Part shown: piece after piece, positions 9,421 through 19,418 of the stretch | How the letters are laid out: every line of letters starts with the position of its first letter | How positions within the stretch are numbered: position 1 is the first letter of the stretch | NCBI RefSeq assembly: GCF_020781835.1 | Contig: NZ_JAJGNJ010000008.1 | Coordinates: 124,001 to 188,000, forward strand | DNA: 64,000 bases | Source: Microbacterium testaceum | Lineage (GTDB): Bacteria > Actinomycetota > Actinomycetes > Actinomycetales > Microbacteriaceae | Direction: 5' to 3' | Translations under genes and position numbers: made by a program | The notes under the pieces: model-generated | What the model was told of the DNA's origin: nothing | Seen by the model: only the letters and a program-made list of their open reading frames with translations | Databases searched by the model: none

Positions 9421-10302
9421 GTGCCCTCCAAACGTCGCCTTCGTTGGGCAGCCGTCCCCGTCGGGATCGCTTCCGTCGCACTTCTCTCCGGCTGCACCAC
9501 GTCGCAGCTGCACGGATTCCTTCCCGGATTCGTCGACGACGGAACGCCCGCGACGAACCACACCGACATGGTCGCCGGTCTGTGGGTCAACTCGTGGATC
9601 GTGCTCCTCGCCGTCGGCGTCATCACGTGGGGCCTCATGCTGTGGGCCGTCATCGCCTATCGCCGTCGCAAGGGCCAGTCGGGGCTGCCGGTGCAGCTGC
9701 GCTACAACATGCCGGTCGAGATCTTCTACACGGTCGTGCCGCTGATCCTCGTGGTGGGCTTCTTCGCCTTCACCGCCCGCGACCAGAACACCCTCGAGAC
9801 GCAGTACGAGAACCCCGACGTCTCGATCACGGCCTACGGCAAGCAGTGGGCGTGGGACTTCCAGTACAACGGTGAGCGCGAGGACAACTCCGACGCGGTC
9901 TACTCGATGGGCGTCCAGGCCACGGCCACCGACGACGGCTACGACCTCGAGGACGTTCCGACGCTGTACCTTCCCGTCAACAAGACCGTGCAGATCGAGC
10001 TCCGCTCCCGCGACGTGATCCACTCTTTCTGGATCATCGACTTCCTGTACAAGAAAGACATGTACCTCGGACGCGAGAACTACTGGTCGTTCACTCCGAC
10101 CCGTGAGGGTACGTACGAGGGCAAGTGCGCCGAGCTGTGCGGTGAGTACCACTCCGCCATGCTGTTCAACGTCAAGGTCGTGAGCGAGGCCGAGTACGAG
10201 GACTACCTCGACTCGCTGCGCGCGGCGGGTGACGTCGGCGACATCAGTGATCTGTCCCGCCTGCAGAACCTCAGCACGGCCGGCACCGAAGGGAACGAGT
10301 GA
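9421..10302 (+). CDS. ctaC: Cytochrome c oxidase subunit II
   Basis: Subunit II of the aa3 terminal oxidase, holding the CuA centre. The 293 residues begin with a lipoprotein signal (LLSGCTTS, lipid-bearing Cys25), then two membrane helices ([20 protein letters not shown] and [17 protein letters not shown]) and an extracytoplasmic cupredoxin domain with HSFWIIDF and the CuA loop [15 protein letters not shown] is the start, with GGAAAGG 7 nt upstream. It heads the ctaC-ctaD-ctaF operon; ctaD starts 2 nt past its stop. Confidence 0.97.
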   Translation: MPSKRRLRWAAVPVGIASVALLSGCTTSQLHGFLPGFVDDGTPATNHTDMVAGLWVNSWIVLLAVGVITWGLMLWAVIAYRRRKGQSGLPVQLRYNMPVEIFYTVVPLILVVGFFAFTARDQNTLETQYENPDVSITAYGKQWAWDFQYNGEREDNSDAVYSMGVQATATDDGYDLEDVPTLYLPVNKTVQIELRSRDVIHSFWIIDFLYKKDMYLGRENYWSFTPTREGTYEGKCAELCGEYHSAMLFNVKVVSEAEYEDYLDSLRAAGDVGDISDLSRLQNLSTAGTEGNE

Positions 10303-10304
10303 TC

Positions 10305-12068
10305 ATGGCCACGACGCTTCCGCTCCAGGGAACGGGCCCCTCGCGCCCGACGACCCTGCCGCCCCGCCAGGCCGCTCTGCTGAGCAGCACGCGTGTCGAG
10401 CAGAAGGGCAACCTGGTCGTCAAGTGGATCACCTCCACCGACCACAAGACCATCGGGTACATGTACCTGATCTCGTCCGTGCTGTTCTTCATGCTCGGCG
10501 GCGTGATGGCGCTCATCATCCGCGCCGAACTGTTCGAGCCCGGGATGCAGATCATCCCGACGAAAGAGCAGTACAACCAGCTGTTCACGATGCACGGCAC
10601 GATCATGCTGCTCATGTTCGCGACGCCGCTGTTCGCGGGCTTCGCCAACGCGCTGCTGCCGCTGCAGATCGGGGCGCCCGACGTGGCGTTCCCGCGTCTG
10701 AACGCCTTCGCCTTCTGGCTGTTCCTCTTCGGCTCGACCATCGCCGTCTCGGGCTTCCTCACCCCGCAGGGTGCCGCCGGATTCGGATGGTTCGCCTACC
10801 AGCCGCTCGCCAACGCCAGCTTCTCGCCCGGCGTGGGTGGCAACCTCTGGATGCTCGGTCTCGGCATCAGCGGTTTCGGCACGATCCTGGGTGCCGTCAA
10901 CTTCATCACGACGGTGCTGACGATGCGCGCCCCCGGCATGACGATGTGGCGGATGCCGATCTTCTCGTGGAACACCCTCATCACGAGCATCCTGATCCTG
11001 CTGGCCTTCCCTGTGCTCGCTGCGGCGATCTTCGCCGCTGCCGCCGACCGCGTCCTGGGTGCACAGATCTACAACCCCGAGAACGGCGGTGTGCTGCTGT
11101 GGCAGCACCTGTTCTGGTTCTTCGGGCACCCCGAGGTGTACATCATCGCGCTGCCGTTCTTCGGCATCGTGTCCGAGATCTTCCCGGTCTTCAGCCGCAA
11201 GCCGATCTTCGGGTACAAGACGCTCGTCTACGCCACGATCGCGATCGCCGCCCTGTCGGTGGCGGTGTGGGCCCACCACATGTACGTCACGGGCGGTGTG
11301 CTCCTGCCGTTCTTCGCGCTCATGACGATGCTGATCGCGGTGCCCACGGGTGTGAAGATCTTCAACTGGATCGGCACGCTCTGGCGCGGTTCCGTGACCT
11401 TCGAGACGCCGATGGTGTTCGCCTTGGGCTTCCTCGTGTCGTTCGTGTTCGGTGGCCTGACCGGAGTGATCCTCGCGTCGCCCCCGCTCGACTTCCACCT
11501 GTCCGACTCCTACTTCGTGGTGGCGCACTTCCACTACGTGGTGTTCGGGACGGTGGTGTTCGCGATGTTCGCCGGGTTCTACTTCTGGTGGCCGAAGTGG
11601 ACCGGGAAGATGCTGAACGAGCGTCTGGGCATGGTGCACTTCTGGATGCTGTTCGTCGGCTTCCACATGACCTTCCTCATCCAGCACTGGCTGGGCGTCG
11701 ACGGCATGGTTCGTCGTTACGCGGACTACGCCGCCGCGGATGGCTTCACGTGGGGCAACCAGGTCTCCACCGTCGGATCGATGATCCTCGGGGCCTCGAT
11801 GATCCCGTTCCTCCTGAATGTCTGGATCACGGCCCGGAAAGCGCCGCGCGTGACGGTCGACGACCCGTGGGGCTACGGCGCGTCGCTGGAGTGGGCGACG
11901 TCGTGCCCGCCGCCCCGCCACAATTTCACGTCGATCCCGCGCATCCGTAGCGAGCGCCCCGCGTTCGACCTGAACCACCCCGAGGCCGGTCTTCCGGTCG
12001 GAGTGGGACCGGCGAAGGACGCTCCGGACGCTCCCGTCGTCGACGCGGCCGCTGGAGAGGTGAAGTAA
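10305..12068 (+). CDS. ctaD: Cytochrome c oxidase subunit I
   Basis: Catalytic heme-copper subunit of aa3 oxidase that reduces O2 and pumps protons. About 587 residues and 12 membrane helices. Visible are the low-spin heme region near [12 protein letters not shown], the CuB/Tyr site [17 protein letters not shown], the His pair in [11 protein letters not shown], and the heme a3 and a ligands in [15 protein letters not shown] chose ATG 10305; an in-frame GTG at 10299, overlapping the ctaC stop, would add two residues. GGGAACGAG lies just upstream. The soluble C-terminal tail reads [18 protein letters not shown]. Confidence 0.97.
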   Translation: MATTLPLQGTGPSRPTTLPPRQAALLSSTRVEQKGNLVVKWITSTDHKTIGYMYLISSVLFFMLGGVMALIIRAELFEPGMQIIPTKEQYNQLFTMHGTIMLLMFATPLFAGFANALLPLQIGAPDVAFPRLNAFAFWLFLFGSTIAVSGFLTPQGAAGFGWFAYQPLANASFSPGVGGNLWMLGLGISGFGTILGAVNFITTVLTMRAPGMTMWRMPIFSWNTLITSILILLAFPVLAAAIFAAAADRVLGAQIYNPENGGVLLWQHLFWFFGHPEVYIIALPFFGIVSEIFPVFSRKPIFGYKTLVYATIAIAALSVAVWAHHMYVTGGVLLPFFALMTMLIAVPTGVKIFNWIGTLWRGSVTFETPMVFALGFLVSFVFGGLTGVILASPPLDFHLSDSYFVVAHFHYVVFGTVVFAMFAGFYFWWPKWTGKMLNERLGMVHFWMLFVGFHMTFLIQHWLGVDGMVRRYADYAAADGFTWGNQVSTVGSMILGASMIPFLLNVWITARKAPRVTVDDPWGYGASLEWATSCPPPRHNFTSIPRIRSERPAFDLNHPEAGLPVGVGPAKDAPDAPVVDAAAGEVK

Positions 12069-12071
12069 CTC

Positions 12072-12488
12072 ATGCGTACCAATGTCGGACTCTGGTGGCT
12101 CCTCGCGGGCTTCGGCTTCTTCATCGCCGCGGTGTACACCGTCTGGAGCCTCATCCAGCACGGCGGCGTCGAGTGGGTCGGAACGGTGGCTCTGGTCTTC
12201 CTTGGCCTGATGTCGGCGATGATCGCCTTCTACATCTCGCGCGTGCTCAAAGCGCAGCGCGGTGAGCTTCCCGAGGACTCGCTGACGGCCGACATCGACG
12301 ACGGCGACCCCGAGATGGGTGAGTTCAGCCCCTGGTCGTGGTGGCCCATCGTCCTGGCTGGGTCGGCGGCGATCGCCGCGATCGGTCTGGCCGTCGGCAG
12401 CTGGCTCGTCCCCGTTGCCTTCGGCATCTTCGTGATCGCCATCGTCGGCTGGGTCTACGAGTACTACCGCGGGTACTTCGCGCGCTGA
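12072..12488 (+). CDS. ctaF: Cytochrome c oxidase subunit 4 (actinobacterial)
   Basis: Small accessory subunit of the actinobacterial aa3 oxidase. The 138 residues have four hydrophobic segments, starting LWWLLAGFGFFIAAVYTVW and ending VAFGIFVIAIVGWVYEYY with the conserved RGYFAR terminus. The start is 3 nt after the ctaD stop, so it is translated from the same message. Confidence 0.94.
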   Translation: MRTNVGLWWLLAGFGFFIAAVYTVWSLIQHGGVEWVGTVALVFLGLMSAMIAFYISRVLKAQRGELPEDSLTADIDDGDPEMGEFSPWSWWPIVLAGSAAIAAIGLAVGSWLVPVAFGIFVIAIVGWVYEYYRGYFAR

Positions 12489-12492
12489 TCTC

Positions 12493-13281
12493 GTGCCGCT
12501 ACGGTTGAATACGGCCGCCGTCTCGGACGCCGGCGCCCACCGTCCCACCAACCAGGACGCCGCTTTCGCGGCGTCCTGGGGTGCGGCGGTGGCTGACGGT
12601 GTCGGGGGAGGACCGTCGGGAGATCTGGCCTCTGCAGCGCTCGTCCACCGTCTCGTCGCAACCCGGGGGACCGGGCTGGATGCGGACGGATTGCTCGTGC
12701 GGGTACGAGAAGCCAACTGGGACATTCGAGCCCACGTCGAGCGCGACCCCGCTCTCGAGGGGATGGCGACGACCTTCACGGGTGTTTTCCTCGGTACGGA
12801 GTCCGAGTTGTTGCTCGCACATACGGGTGACTCGCGTGCCTATCTGCTCCGCGACGGCGAGTTCTCTCGGCAGACGCGCGACGACTCGTACGTACAGGCA
12901 CTGGTGGATCACGGCATCATCTCGCCGGAAGCGGCAGCCGCGCACCCGCGTCGCAACATCATCACCGCCTCGCTCGCGGGATCCGAGGGCGATGTCGTCT
13001 CGGTGGCCACCCATGCGGCGCAGCCGGGGGACCGGTGGGTCCTGTGCAGCGATGGACTCACCGACTACGTTCCCGAGTCCGACGTCGCTCGCCTCGTCGC
13101 GCGGGCCGACGACCCTCGATCTGCCGCCGCAGAGGCCGTCGGACTGGCCCTGCAAGCGGGGACGCGCGACAACGTCACTGTTGTCGTGTGCGATGTCGTC
13201 GACGACGATGCTCCGTCGTCCCCGCCCATCTTCTTCGGCTCGGCGGCCCGCTGGTTCACTGAGGACGTCGAGACCGCCTGA
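12493..13281 (+). CDS. PP2C-family serine/threonine phosphatase
   Basis: Mn2+/Mg2+-dependent protein phosphatase that removes phosphate from Ser/Thr. The 262 residues include the metal-binding motifs RPTNQD, AVADGVGGG, HTGDSRAYLLRDG, VLCSDGLTDYV and GTRDNVTVVV, so the catalytic set is complete. There is no membrane segment or sensor domain. The GTG start lies 4 nt after the ctaF stop, so it is probably co-transcribed with the oxidase genes. No kinase gene is nearby and the substrates are unknown. Confidence 0.9.
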   Translation: MPLRLNTAAVSDAGAHRPTNQDAAFAASWGAAVADGVGGGPSGDLASAALVHRLVATRGTGLDADGLLVRVREANWDIRAHVERDPALEGMATTFTGVFLGTESELLLAHTGDSRAYLLRDGEFSRQTRDDSYVQALVDHGIISPEAAAAHPRRNIITASLAGSEGDVVSVATHAAQPGDRWVLCSDGLTDYVPESDVARLVARADDPRSAAAEAVGLALQAGTRDNVTVVVCDVVDDDAPSSPPIFFGSAARWFTEDVETA

Positions 13282-13298
13282 CGGATCGGGCTCTCGTC

Positions 13299-14255
13299 TC
13301 AGCTGGCTTGCGCGCCACGGGCGAACCCGTCGATCGCCTCCGTGGCGAGATGGGCGCTGGTGGGCCCGCCATGGCCGTCTTCTTCGACGACTTCGAGTCG
13401 GCTTCCCGGCCACGCTCGTTGGAGCTGCCACGCGGTGACGACCGGTCCACTGATGTCACGCCGTCCATGCACGAGCACCCCGGGGATGCCTGCCAGTTCG
13501 TGTGCCCGGGACAAGACCGCGTGCTCTCCCGGCAGGAAGCAGTCTCGAGCCCAGTAGTGGGTCACGAGGGTGGCGAAGTTCAGCCGATGGTGTGGATCCG
13601 CGTGCAGAGGCCCGGGGGTGGCCAGCGGACCCAGGGACACATGCGTCGCCTCCCACGCGTCCCACCGCTCCGCGGCATCCCGTCGCACGTCGGCGTCGGC
13701 GTCACGGAGCAGGCGGGCGTACCCCTCGATCGTTCGCTCATCGGATCGCAGCGGGGCGCGGAGGCGTTCATGGGCTTCCGGGAACACCGGTCGCATCCCG
13801 TCCGTGATCCAGTCGATCTCCCACCGCCCGCCTGTCGTCACGGCGAGATTCACGATCTCGGTCACGCGCGTGGGATGCTCCAGAGCGTAGGCGAGCGCGA
13901 GCGTCGACCCCCAGGACACTCCGTGCAGAAGCCACGCTTGGATACCCAGGTGTGCGCGCAGCGCCTCCAGATCATCGATGAGATGACCCATCGTCTGCGC
14001 GGCAAGGCTGTCGAGGTCCTCGCACGCCCAGGGCGTGCTGCGGCCACAGCCGCGCTGATCGAGTCCGACGATGAGGTGCAGGTCGGGATCGAAGTGCCGT
14101 CGATAGCCGCCGCGACCGAGCCCCCCGCCTGGCCCGCCGTGTAAGTACAGCGCGGGACGACCGCGGGGGTTGCCCGACATCTCCCAGTACAGGCGTGCTC
14201 CGTCGGGACGATCGAGGAAGCCGGACGAGAACGGCTCGAGGGGAGGGTGCACCAC
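13299..14255 (-). CDS. pip: Proline iminopeptidase (alpha/beta hydrolase)
   Basis: Releases N-terminal proline from peptides. The 318 residues show the oxyanion motif LHGGPGGG, the nucleophile elbow VSWGSTLALAYALEHP, and the late DISGPVVTAWQL and EDGHGG regions that supply Asp and His. GTG 14255 was chosen because TAAACT (14262-14267 on this strand) ends 6 nt upstream, predicting a leaderless message; GTG 14252 is an alternative. The 3' end lies 17 bp from that of the PP2C gene, convergent. Confidence 0.92.
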   Translation of the reverse strand: MVHPPLEPFSSGFLDRPDGARLYWEMSGNPRGRPALYLHGGPGGGLGRGGYRRHFDPDLHLIVGLDQRGCGRSTPWACEDLDSLAAQTMGHLIDDLEALRAHLGIQAWLLHGVSWGSTLALAYALEHPTRVTEIVNLAVTTGGRWEIDWITDGMRPVFPEAHERLRAPLRSDERTIEGYARLLRDADADVRRDAAERWDAWEATHVSLGPLATPGPLHADPHHRLNFATLVTHYWARDCFLPGEHAVLSRAHELAGIPGVLVHGRRDISGPVVTAWQLQRAWPGSRLEVVEEDGHGGPTSAHLATEAIDGFARGAQAS

Positions 14256-14293
14256 CGAGGCAGTTTACGTCAGCGCTCGCGCGCCGGCCGGTG

Positions 14294-14701
14294 TCAGTGA
14301 CGGACGACCATCACCGTCGGGTCGAACACGCGCTCGCACGGCCCTTCGTCGTTCTCGTAGGGTTGCCCCTCGCGTACCCAGTACTCGTACCCGCCGATCA
14401 TCTCGCGCACCGAGAACCCGAGCCGGGCGAACTCGAGAGCTCCTTTCTGGCCGGCGTTGCATCCGGGGCTCCAGCAGTAGACGACGACGGGAACCTGGGC
14501 GTCCAGCTCGCGCGGCGCCCGCTCAGCGATCTGCCGGTAGGGCATGTGGATCGCTCCGGTGATGCGGCCCTGAGCCCAGGCCTCGTCCCCGCGCACGTCC
14601 ACGAGGACGAAACGGTCGCCCGCCTTCTGCGCGGCATACACGTCGGAGGGGTCGGTCTCGAAGGCGAGCCGGCGGGAGAAGTACTCTGCGGGGTCGGTCA
14701 T
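14294..14701 (-). CDS. Rhodanese-like domain protein
   Basis: Single-domain sulfurtransferase-like protein of 135 residues. The rhodanese core is clear: FVLVDVRGDEAWAQGRITGAIHMPYR and the active-site loop VVVYCWSPGCNAGQKGA with the presumed catalytic Cys. ATG 14701 is supported by TATGGT ending 6 nt upstream. The physiological sulfur donor and acceptor are not apparent. Confidence 0.88.
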   Translation of the reverse strand: MTDPAEYFSRRLAFETDPSDVYAAQKAGDRFVLVDVRGDEAWAQGRITGAIHMPYRQIAERAPRELDAQVPVVVYCWSPGCNAGQKGALEFARLGFSVREMIGGYEYWVREGQPYENDEGPCERVFDPTVMVVRH

Positions 14702-14808
14702 GGCTTCACCATAGACGCGACGATCGTCGCGGGGCGCCACGAAGAGTGCCACCGCTCGCCGGCATCCTGCCAATCCGTCCGACGCGCGTCCGGGCTCCGC
14801 TCCGAAAA

Positions 14809-14846
14809 CGAGGGAACCCCGGCGCCGAAGCACCGGGGTTCCCTCG
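14809..14846 (-). terminator. Intrinsic terminator of the ctaE-qcrCAB operon
   Basis: A perfect 14-bp stem CGAGGGAACCCCGG/CCGGGGTTCCCTCG with a 10-nt loop lies 10 nt downstream of qcrB. Read on the minus strand it is followed by TTTT (AAAA at 14805-14808 on the plus strand). Confidence 0.85.
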
Positions 14847-14856
14847 AGTGGCGGAA

Positions 14857-16695
14857 CTACTCGCCTTTGTCCGTGCGGCCGTCGGTCTGCTCGCCCAGGC
14901 CCTTGGGGGCGGGGAACTCGACCTCGGCGCGTTCTCCGACGGCCATGTGCGGGCGCCCCTCGGCGTCGGCGCGGGCGTTGGCTCCCGCGATCTCGTCGGC
15001 CTCTTCGTGGTCGACGTGATCGAGCTCGTGGTGCTGGTGGGCCACCGCGGCGTCGAGCTCGGCCTGCGTGAGCGGCGTGAGGCGGTCTTCGAAGAACCAC
15101 CGCGAGATCGATGCGCGGAAGTTCTGGTGCCACGGGATCTGGCCCTTGGCGTTCGGACGGACCACGAGGGGCTCGTAGGTCTCGTTGTCGACCAGCTTCC
15201 AGCGCTCGTACTCGTCCACCGGCTGGTGGACTTCGATGTACTCGCCGCCGGGGAGGCGGACGATACGGCCCGACTCGTAGCCGTGCAGCGCGATCTCGCG
15301 GTCCTTCTTCTGCAAGGCGATGCAGATGCGCTTGGTGACGAAGTAGGCGATGATCGGCCCGAGGATGAGCAGCGCCTGCAGGGCGTGGATGACGCCCTCC
15401 ATCGTGAGGTGGAAGTGCGTGGCCATGATGTCCGACGATGCGGCAGCCCACATGACCGCGTAGAACGTCACACCGGCGGCGCCGATCGCCGTGCGGGTGG
15501 CGGCGTTGCGCGGACGCTGTGCGATGTGGTGCTCGCGCTTGTCGCCGGTGATCCACGCCTCGATGAAGGGGTAGATCATGACGATGACGATGAACAGGCC
15601 CAGGACGCCGACGGGGATGATGATGTTCCACGACCACGTGTGGCCCCAGAGCACGAATTCGAGGTGCGGCGGGATCAGACGCAGCATGCCGTCGGCGAAG
15701 CCGATGTACCAGTCGGGCTGCGTTCCGGCGGACACCGGGGAGGGGTCGTACGGACCGTAGTTCCAGATCGGGTTGATCGTCACGAGCGCGGCGATCAGCA
15801 CGATCACGCCGAAGGTGATGAAGAAGAAGCCGCCCATCTTGGACGCGTACACCGGGAGCATGGGATAGCCCACGACGTTGCTGTTCGTACGGGCCGGCCC
15901 CGCGAACTGCGTGTGCTTGTTGATGATCATCAACATGAGGTGCACCGCGAGCAGCGCCACGAGGATCGCGGGCAGCAGCAGGATGTGCAGCGTGTAAAGG
16001 CGTCCGACGATCGCGGTACCGGGGAACTCGCCGCCGAAGAGGAGGAACGAGGTCCACGTGCCGATCACGGGGAGACCCTTGATCATGCCGTCGATGATGC
16101 GCAGGCCGTTGCCCGAGAGCAGGTCGTCGGGGAGCGAGTAGCCCGTGAAGCCCTCTGCCATCGCGAGGATGAAGAGGATGAAGCCGACGACCCAGTTCAG
16201 CTCGCGCGGCTTGCGGAAGGCGCCGGTGAAGAAGACGCGGAGCATGTGCACACCGATGCCGGCCACGAAGACGAGGGCGGCCCAGTGATGGATCTGGCGG
16301 ACCAGCAGGCCGCCGCGCAGGTCGAACGAGATGTGCAGCGCGGACTCCATGGCCGCCGACATCGCGATGCCGCGCATGGGCTCGTAGGCGCCGTTGTAGT
16401 GCGTCTCGACCATGGACGCCTGGAAGAAGAACGTCAGGAACGTGCCCGAAAGGAGCACGACGACGAAGCTCCACAGCGCGATCTCGCCGAGCATGAACGA
16501 CCAGTGGTCCGGGAAGATCTTGCGACCGAGCTCCTTGACGATGCCCGAGATGCTCGTGCGCTCATCCAGGTAGTTCGCTGCGGCACCGACGAACCGGCCA
16601 CCCAGGGGCTTGCCGTTGAGGTCGGCCTTGGGCGGGCCCGAGTAGACCGCCGGTTCGGTGGTCACGTTCTCCGTGGGGTGGGTGGCGGTGCTCAT
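14857..16695 (-). CDS. qcrB: Cytochrome bc1 complex cytochrome b subunit
   Basis: Membrane subunit of the menaquinol-cytochrome c reductase with quinol sites and two b hemes. The 612 residues exceed mitochondrial cytochrome b because of a long C-terminal cytoplasmic tail typical of actinobacteria. Visible are the heme b helices (HHWAALVFVAGIGVHMLRVFF; LHILLLPAILVALLAVHLML), a Qo region near GYSLPDDLLSG, and HLEFVLWGH. Its ATG overlaps the qcrA stop by 4 nt. It is the last gene of ctaE-qcrC-qcrA-qcrB. Confidence 0.97.
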   Translation of the reverse strand: MSTATHPTENVTTEPAVYSGPPKADLNGKPLGGRFVGAAANYLDERTSISGIVKELGRKIFPDHWSFMLGEIALWSFVVVLLSGTFLTFFFQASMVETHYNGAYEPMRGIAMSAAMESALHISFDLRGGLLVRQIHHWAALVFVAGIGVHMLRVFFTGAFRKPRELNWVVGFILFILAMAEGFTGYSLPDDLLSGNGLRIIDGMIKGLPVIGTWTSFLLFGGEFPGTAIVGRLYTLHILLLPAILVALLAVHLMLMIINKHTQFAGPARTNSNVVGYPMLPVYASKMGGFFFITFGVIVLIAALVTINPIWNYGPYDPSPVSAGTQPDWYIGFADGMLRLIPPHLEFVLWGHTWSWNIIIPVGVLGLFIVIVMIYPFIEAWITGDKREHHIAQRPRNAATRTAIGAAGVTFYAVMWAAASSDIMATHFHLTMEGVIHALQALLILGPIIAYFVTKRICIALQKKDREIALHGYESGRIVRLPGGEYIEVHQPVDEYERWKLVDNETYEPLVVRPNAKGQIPWHQNFRASISRWFFEDRLTPLTQAELDAAVAHQHHELDHVDHEEADEIAGANARADAEGRPHMAVGERAEVEFPAPKGLGEQTDGRTDKGE

Positions 16696-17750
16696 GAGCG
16701 CTCCCAGAAGCTGGGGCCGACGGGCTCCTGGAAGTCACTCTGCGCGACGAGGTAGCCCTCGGCGTCGACGGTGATCGGGAGCTGCGGCAGGGGACGGGCA
16801 GCCGGGCCGAAGATGACGGCCGCTCCGTTGGCGACGTCGAACTGCGACTGGTGGCAGGGGCACAGGAGGTGGTGGGTCTGCTGTTCGTACAGAGCCACGG
16901 GGCAGCCCACGTGGGTGCAGACCTTGGAGTACGCGACGATGCCGTCGTACGTCCAGTCCATGCGGTTGGTCTCGGGGTTCAGCTGCTCGGGCTGCAGGCG
17001 CATGAGCAGGACGATCGCCTTCGCCTTCTCTTCGAGGTAGCCCTCGTCGTGACCGACGCCCGCGAGCTCCTCCGGGATCACGTGGAAGGCGGATCCGAGC
17101 GTGACATCGGCCGCGCGGATCGGTCGACCCGAGGGGTCGTGCGCGAGGCGCATGCCGCCCTCCCACATCGTGTGGCTGAGCAGCGTCACCGGGTCCTGAT
17201 CCTGCGGAGCGAGACCGCGGAAGAGCGTGATCCCGGGGATCACGGAGGCGAGGAGCGCCGCGAAGAGCGAGTTGCGGATGACCTCGCGCCGACCGAAGCC
17301 GGAGTCCTTGTCGGCCTCGACGAAGACGTTGACCGCGCCCTCACGCGTGGTGTCACGACCGCGCGTGGCGTGGCGATCCTCGATGTGCTCCTTGTCGGCC
17401 ATGACCGACTTCGACCAGTGGATCGCGCCGATGCCGATCGCCAGCAGGGCGAAGGCGATGCCCAGCCCGATGAACAGGTTGTTGTAGCGGATGTCGATCA
17501 GCGCGCCCGACTCGATCGGGAAGATCATGTAGGCGATGCTCGCCCAGATGCTCGCCGCGACCGAGAAGTAGAACAGGGTGTAGACCGTGCGGACCGCACG
17601 CTTCATCGCCTGGGGGTCCTGGTCGGTCATGCGCTGGCGGTGCCCCGGGAGACCGGGGTTCTGCACGGGGTCGGGAACCGCGACGGCGAGCCCGGAGCCG
17701 GGCTTCCATGAAGCCCTCTCGTGCTCGAGTGCGTCTTCCTCGTGTGCCAT
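16692..17750 (-). CDS. qcrA: Ubiquinol-cytochrome c reductase Rieske iron-sulfur subunit
   Basis: Holds the [2Fe-2S] cluster that takes electrons from menaquinol. The 352 residues have three N-terminal membrane segments (TLFYFSVAASIWASIAYMIF, a second at LFIGLGIAFALLAIGIGAI and a third at SLFAALLASVIPGITLF), as in actinobacterial QcrA. The C-terminal Rieske fold carries CTHVGC and CPCHQSQFD with the two Cys/His ligand pairs and the disulfide cysteines. It starts 38 nt after qcrC and overlaps qcrB by 4 nt. Confidence 0.97.
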   Translation of the reverse strand: MAHEEDALEHERASWKPGSGLAVAVPDPVQNPGLPGHRQRMTDQDPQAMKRAVRTVYTLFYFSVAASIWASIAYMIFPIESGALIDIRYNNLFIGLGIAFALLAIGIGAIHWSKSVMADKEHIEDRHATRGRDTTREGAVNVFVEADKDSGFGRREVIRNSLFAALLASVIPGITLFRGLAPQDQDPVTLLSHTMWEGGMRLAHDPSGRPIRAADVTLGSAFHVIPEELAGVGHDEGYLEEKAKAIVLLMRLQPEQLNPETNRMDWTYDGIVAYSKVCTHVGCPVALYEQQTHHLLCPCHQSQFDVANGAAVIFGPAARPLPQLPITVDAEGYLVAQSDFQEPVGPSFWERS

Positions 17751-17788
17751 GGTGCTCCTCGTACGTTACGTAATGTCGATGACGACGA

Positions 17789-18598
17789 TCAGTTGGACTT
17801 CGCCGTGATCCACACGGTGAGCGCGATGAGCGCTCCGATGCCGAAGATCCAGATGAACAGACCCTCCGAGACCGGACCGAGCGATCCGAGCGCGAAGCCG
17901 CCGGGGGACTCGGACTTCTGAAGGAACATCAGGTACGAGATGACGTCGCGCTTGTCTTCGGGCGTGAGGTTGAGGTCGTTGAAGACCGGCATGTTCTGCG
18001 GGCCCGTGACCATCGCCGCGTACATGTTGACCGGGGTCACCTCGTGGAGACCGGGGGCCCACTTGCCCTCGGTGAGGGCTCCGCCGGCACCGGCCACGTT
18101 GTGGCACATGGCGCAGTTGATGCGGAAGAGCTCGGCACCGTGCGAGAGGTCGCCCTCTCCGTCGACGACATCCGCCGCCGGGTACGTGGGTCCGGGAGCC
18201 GCGGACTGCACGTACGCGGCGATCGCGTTGATCTGCTCATCCGTGAACTGCACGGGCTTCTGCGGAGCCTGGGGGCCCTGGGCCTGGAGCGGCATGCGCC
18301 CGGTCGACACCTGGAAGTGGACCGAGAGCTCGCCGACGCCGAACAGCGACGGCCCCTGCTGGCTGCCCTGCAGGTCGAGACCGTGGCAGGTGGCGCAGTT
18401 GGCCTGGAAGAGCTTCTCTCCCTCTTCGACCGAGCTGGCCGAGTTGGAGGCGCTCGTGGGGGTGTCGGTGGCGGCCATCGCGGCCGACGCGCCCGCGTAG
18501 ATGCCGCCCGTGAGCAGCAGACCGATACCGATCAGCGCAGCGGCGGCCAGGGGACTGCGGCGTCCGTGGGAGCGACGCGGCTTCTTCTCTCGTGCCAT
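17789..18598 (-). CDS. qcrC: Diheme cytochrome c subunit of the bcc complex
   Basis: Membrane-anchored cytochrome c that links complex III to the aa3 oxidase, replacing a soluble cytochrome c. The 269 residues have an N-terminal signal/anchor segment (AAALIGIGLLLTGGIYAGAS), two heme-binding motifs CATCHG and CAMCHN, and a C-terminal membrane helix (LFIWIFGIGALIALTVWI). The two CXXCH motifs identify QcrC. It is the second gene of the operon, 16 nt after ctaE. Confidence 0.97.
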   Translation of the reverse strand: MAREKKPRRSHGRRSPLAAAALIGIGLLLTGGIYAGASAAMAATDTPTSASNSASSVEEGEKLFQANCATCHGLDLQGSQQGPSLFGVGELSVHFQVSTGRMPLQAQGPQAPQKPVQFTDEQINAIAAYVQSAAPGPTYPAADVVDGEGDLSHGAELFRINCAMCHNVAGAGGALTEGKWAPGLHEVTPVNMYAAMVTGPQNMPVFNDLNLTPEDKRDVISYLMFLQKSESPGGFALGSLGPVSEGLFIWIFGIGALIALTVWITAKSN

Positions 18599-18614
18599 GT
18601 GGAGTGCAGCTCTC

Positions 18615-19250
18615 TTACTTCAGGAAGTAGATGACGAAGAACAGCGCGATCCAGACGACGTCGACGAAGTGCCAGTAGTAGGACACGACGATCGAGGTGG
18701 TCATCTCTTTGCGACCAAAGTTCTTCACGGCGTATGCGCGGCCGATGACGAGCAGGAAGGCGATGAGGCCACCCGTCACGTGCAGGGCGTGGAAGCCGGT
18801 GGTCAGGTAGAAGGCCGAAGCGTAGGGGTTGGCGCTGATGGGCAAGCCTTCGGCCACCAGGGTCGCGTACTCCCACACCTGACCCGACACGAAGATCGCG
18901 CCGAGGATGAAGGTGAGGTAGAACCACTCCACCATTCCCCACTTGGCCAGTCCGGTGCGCTTGCCCGTGCGGTACGGCTGGTACCGCTCGGCGGCGAACA
19001 CGCCCATCTGGCACGTGACCGACGACAGCACGAGGATGATCGTGTTGACGGTCGCGAAGGGGACGTTGAGCAGCTGCGTCTCTTCGGCCCAGAGGGGCGC
19101 GGACGTGCTGCGCAAGGTGAAGTAGATCGCGAACAGGCCGGCGAAGAACATGACTTCGCTGCCCAGCCACACGATGGTGCCGACAGCGACCGGGTCGGGC
19201 CGCTTCACGGCACGCACGGCCTGGGAATACGTCGCAGGGGTCGTCACCAT
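18615..19250 (-). CDS. ctaE: Cytochrome c oxidase subunit III
   Basis: Subunit III of aa3 oxidase. The 211 residues have five hydrophobic helices, with [20 protein letters not shown], the EW-type helix in [12 protein letters not shown], and [16 protein letters not shown] carrying the conserved glutamate/histidine pattern. I chose the ATG encoding [10 protein letters not shown]; upstream in-frame starts would add residues that look non-coding. It heads ctaE-qcrC-qcrA-qcrB and is divergent from trpD (168 bp). Confidence 0.95.
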   Translation of the reverse strand: MVTTPATYSQAVRAVKRPDPVAVGTIVWLGSEVMFFAGLFAIYFTLRSTSAPLWAEETQLLNVPFATVNTIILVLSSVTCQMGVFAAERYQPYRTGKRTGLAKWGMVEWFYLTFILGAIFVSGQVWEYATLVAEGLPISANPYASAFYLTTGFHALHVTGGLIAFLLVIGRAYAVKNFGRKEMTTSIVVSYYWHFVDVVWIALFFVIYFLK

Positions 19251-19418
19251 CCCATTATGCGCGATCCGACGGCGCGATATTCCCATCTCCGGCTGGAGAT
19301 ATTCCATCGTCGAGACTTAGGGAAGCCTAAGAATCTGCGAGGAATCCCCGGTGCGGAACGGGTTCCCGAGCCGGCGCCGGGACGTGGCGCGACACCTCGT
19401 GTGTGGAAGGATCGTGGC

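Noticed and set aside
10203..12779. 858-codon minus-strand open frame opposite ctaC-ctaD-ctaF
   Set aside because: Shadow of conserved oxidase genes; low-complexity His/Arg/Glu composition and no family motif.
14746..16755. 669-codon plus-strand open frame opposite qcrB
   Set aside because: Shadow frame; composition dominated by His, Asp, Glu, Arg and Gly, and no domain.
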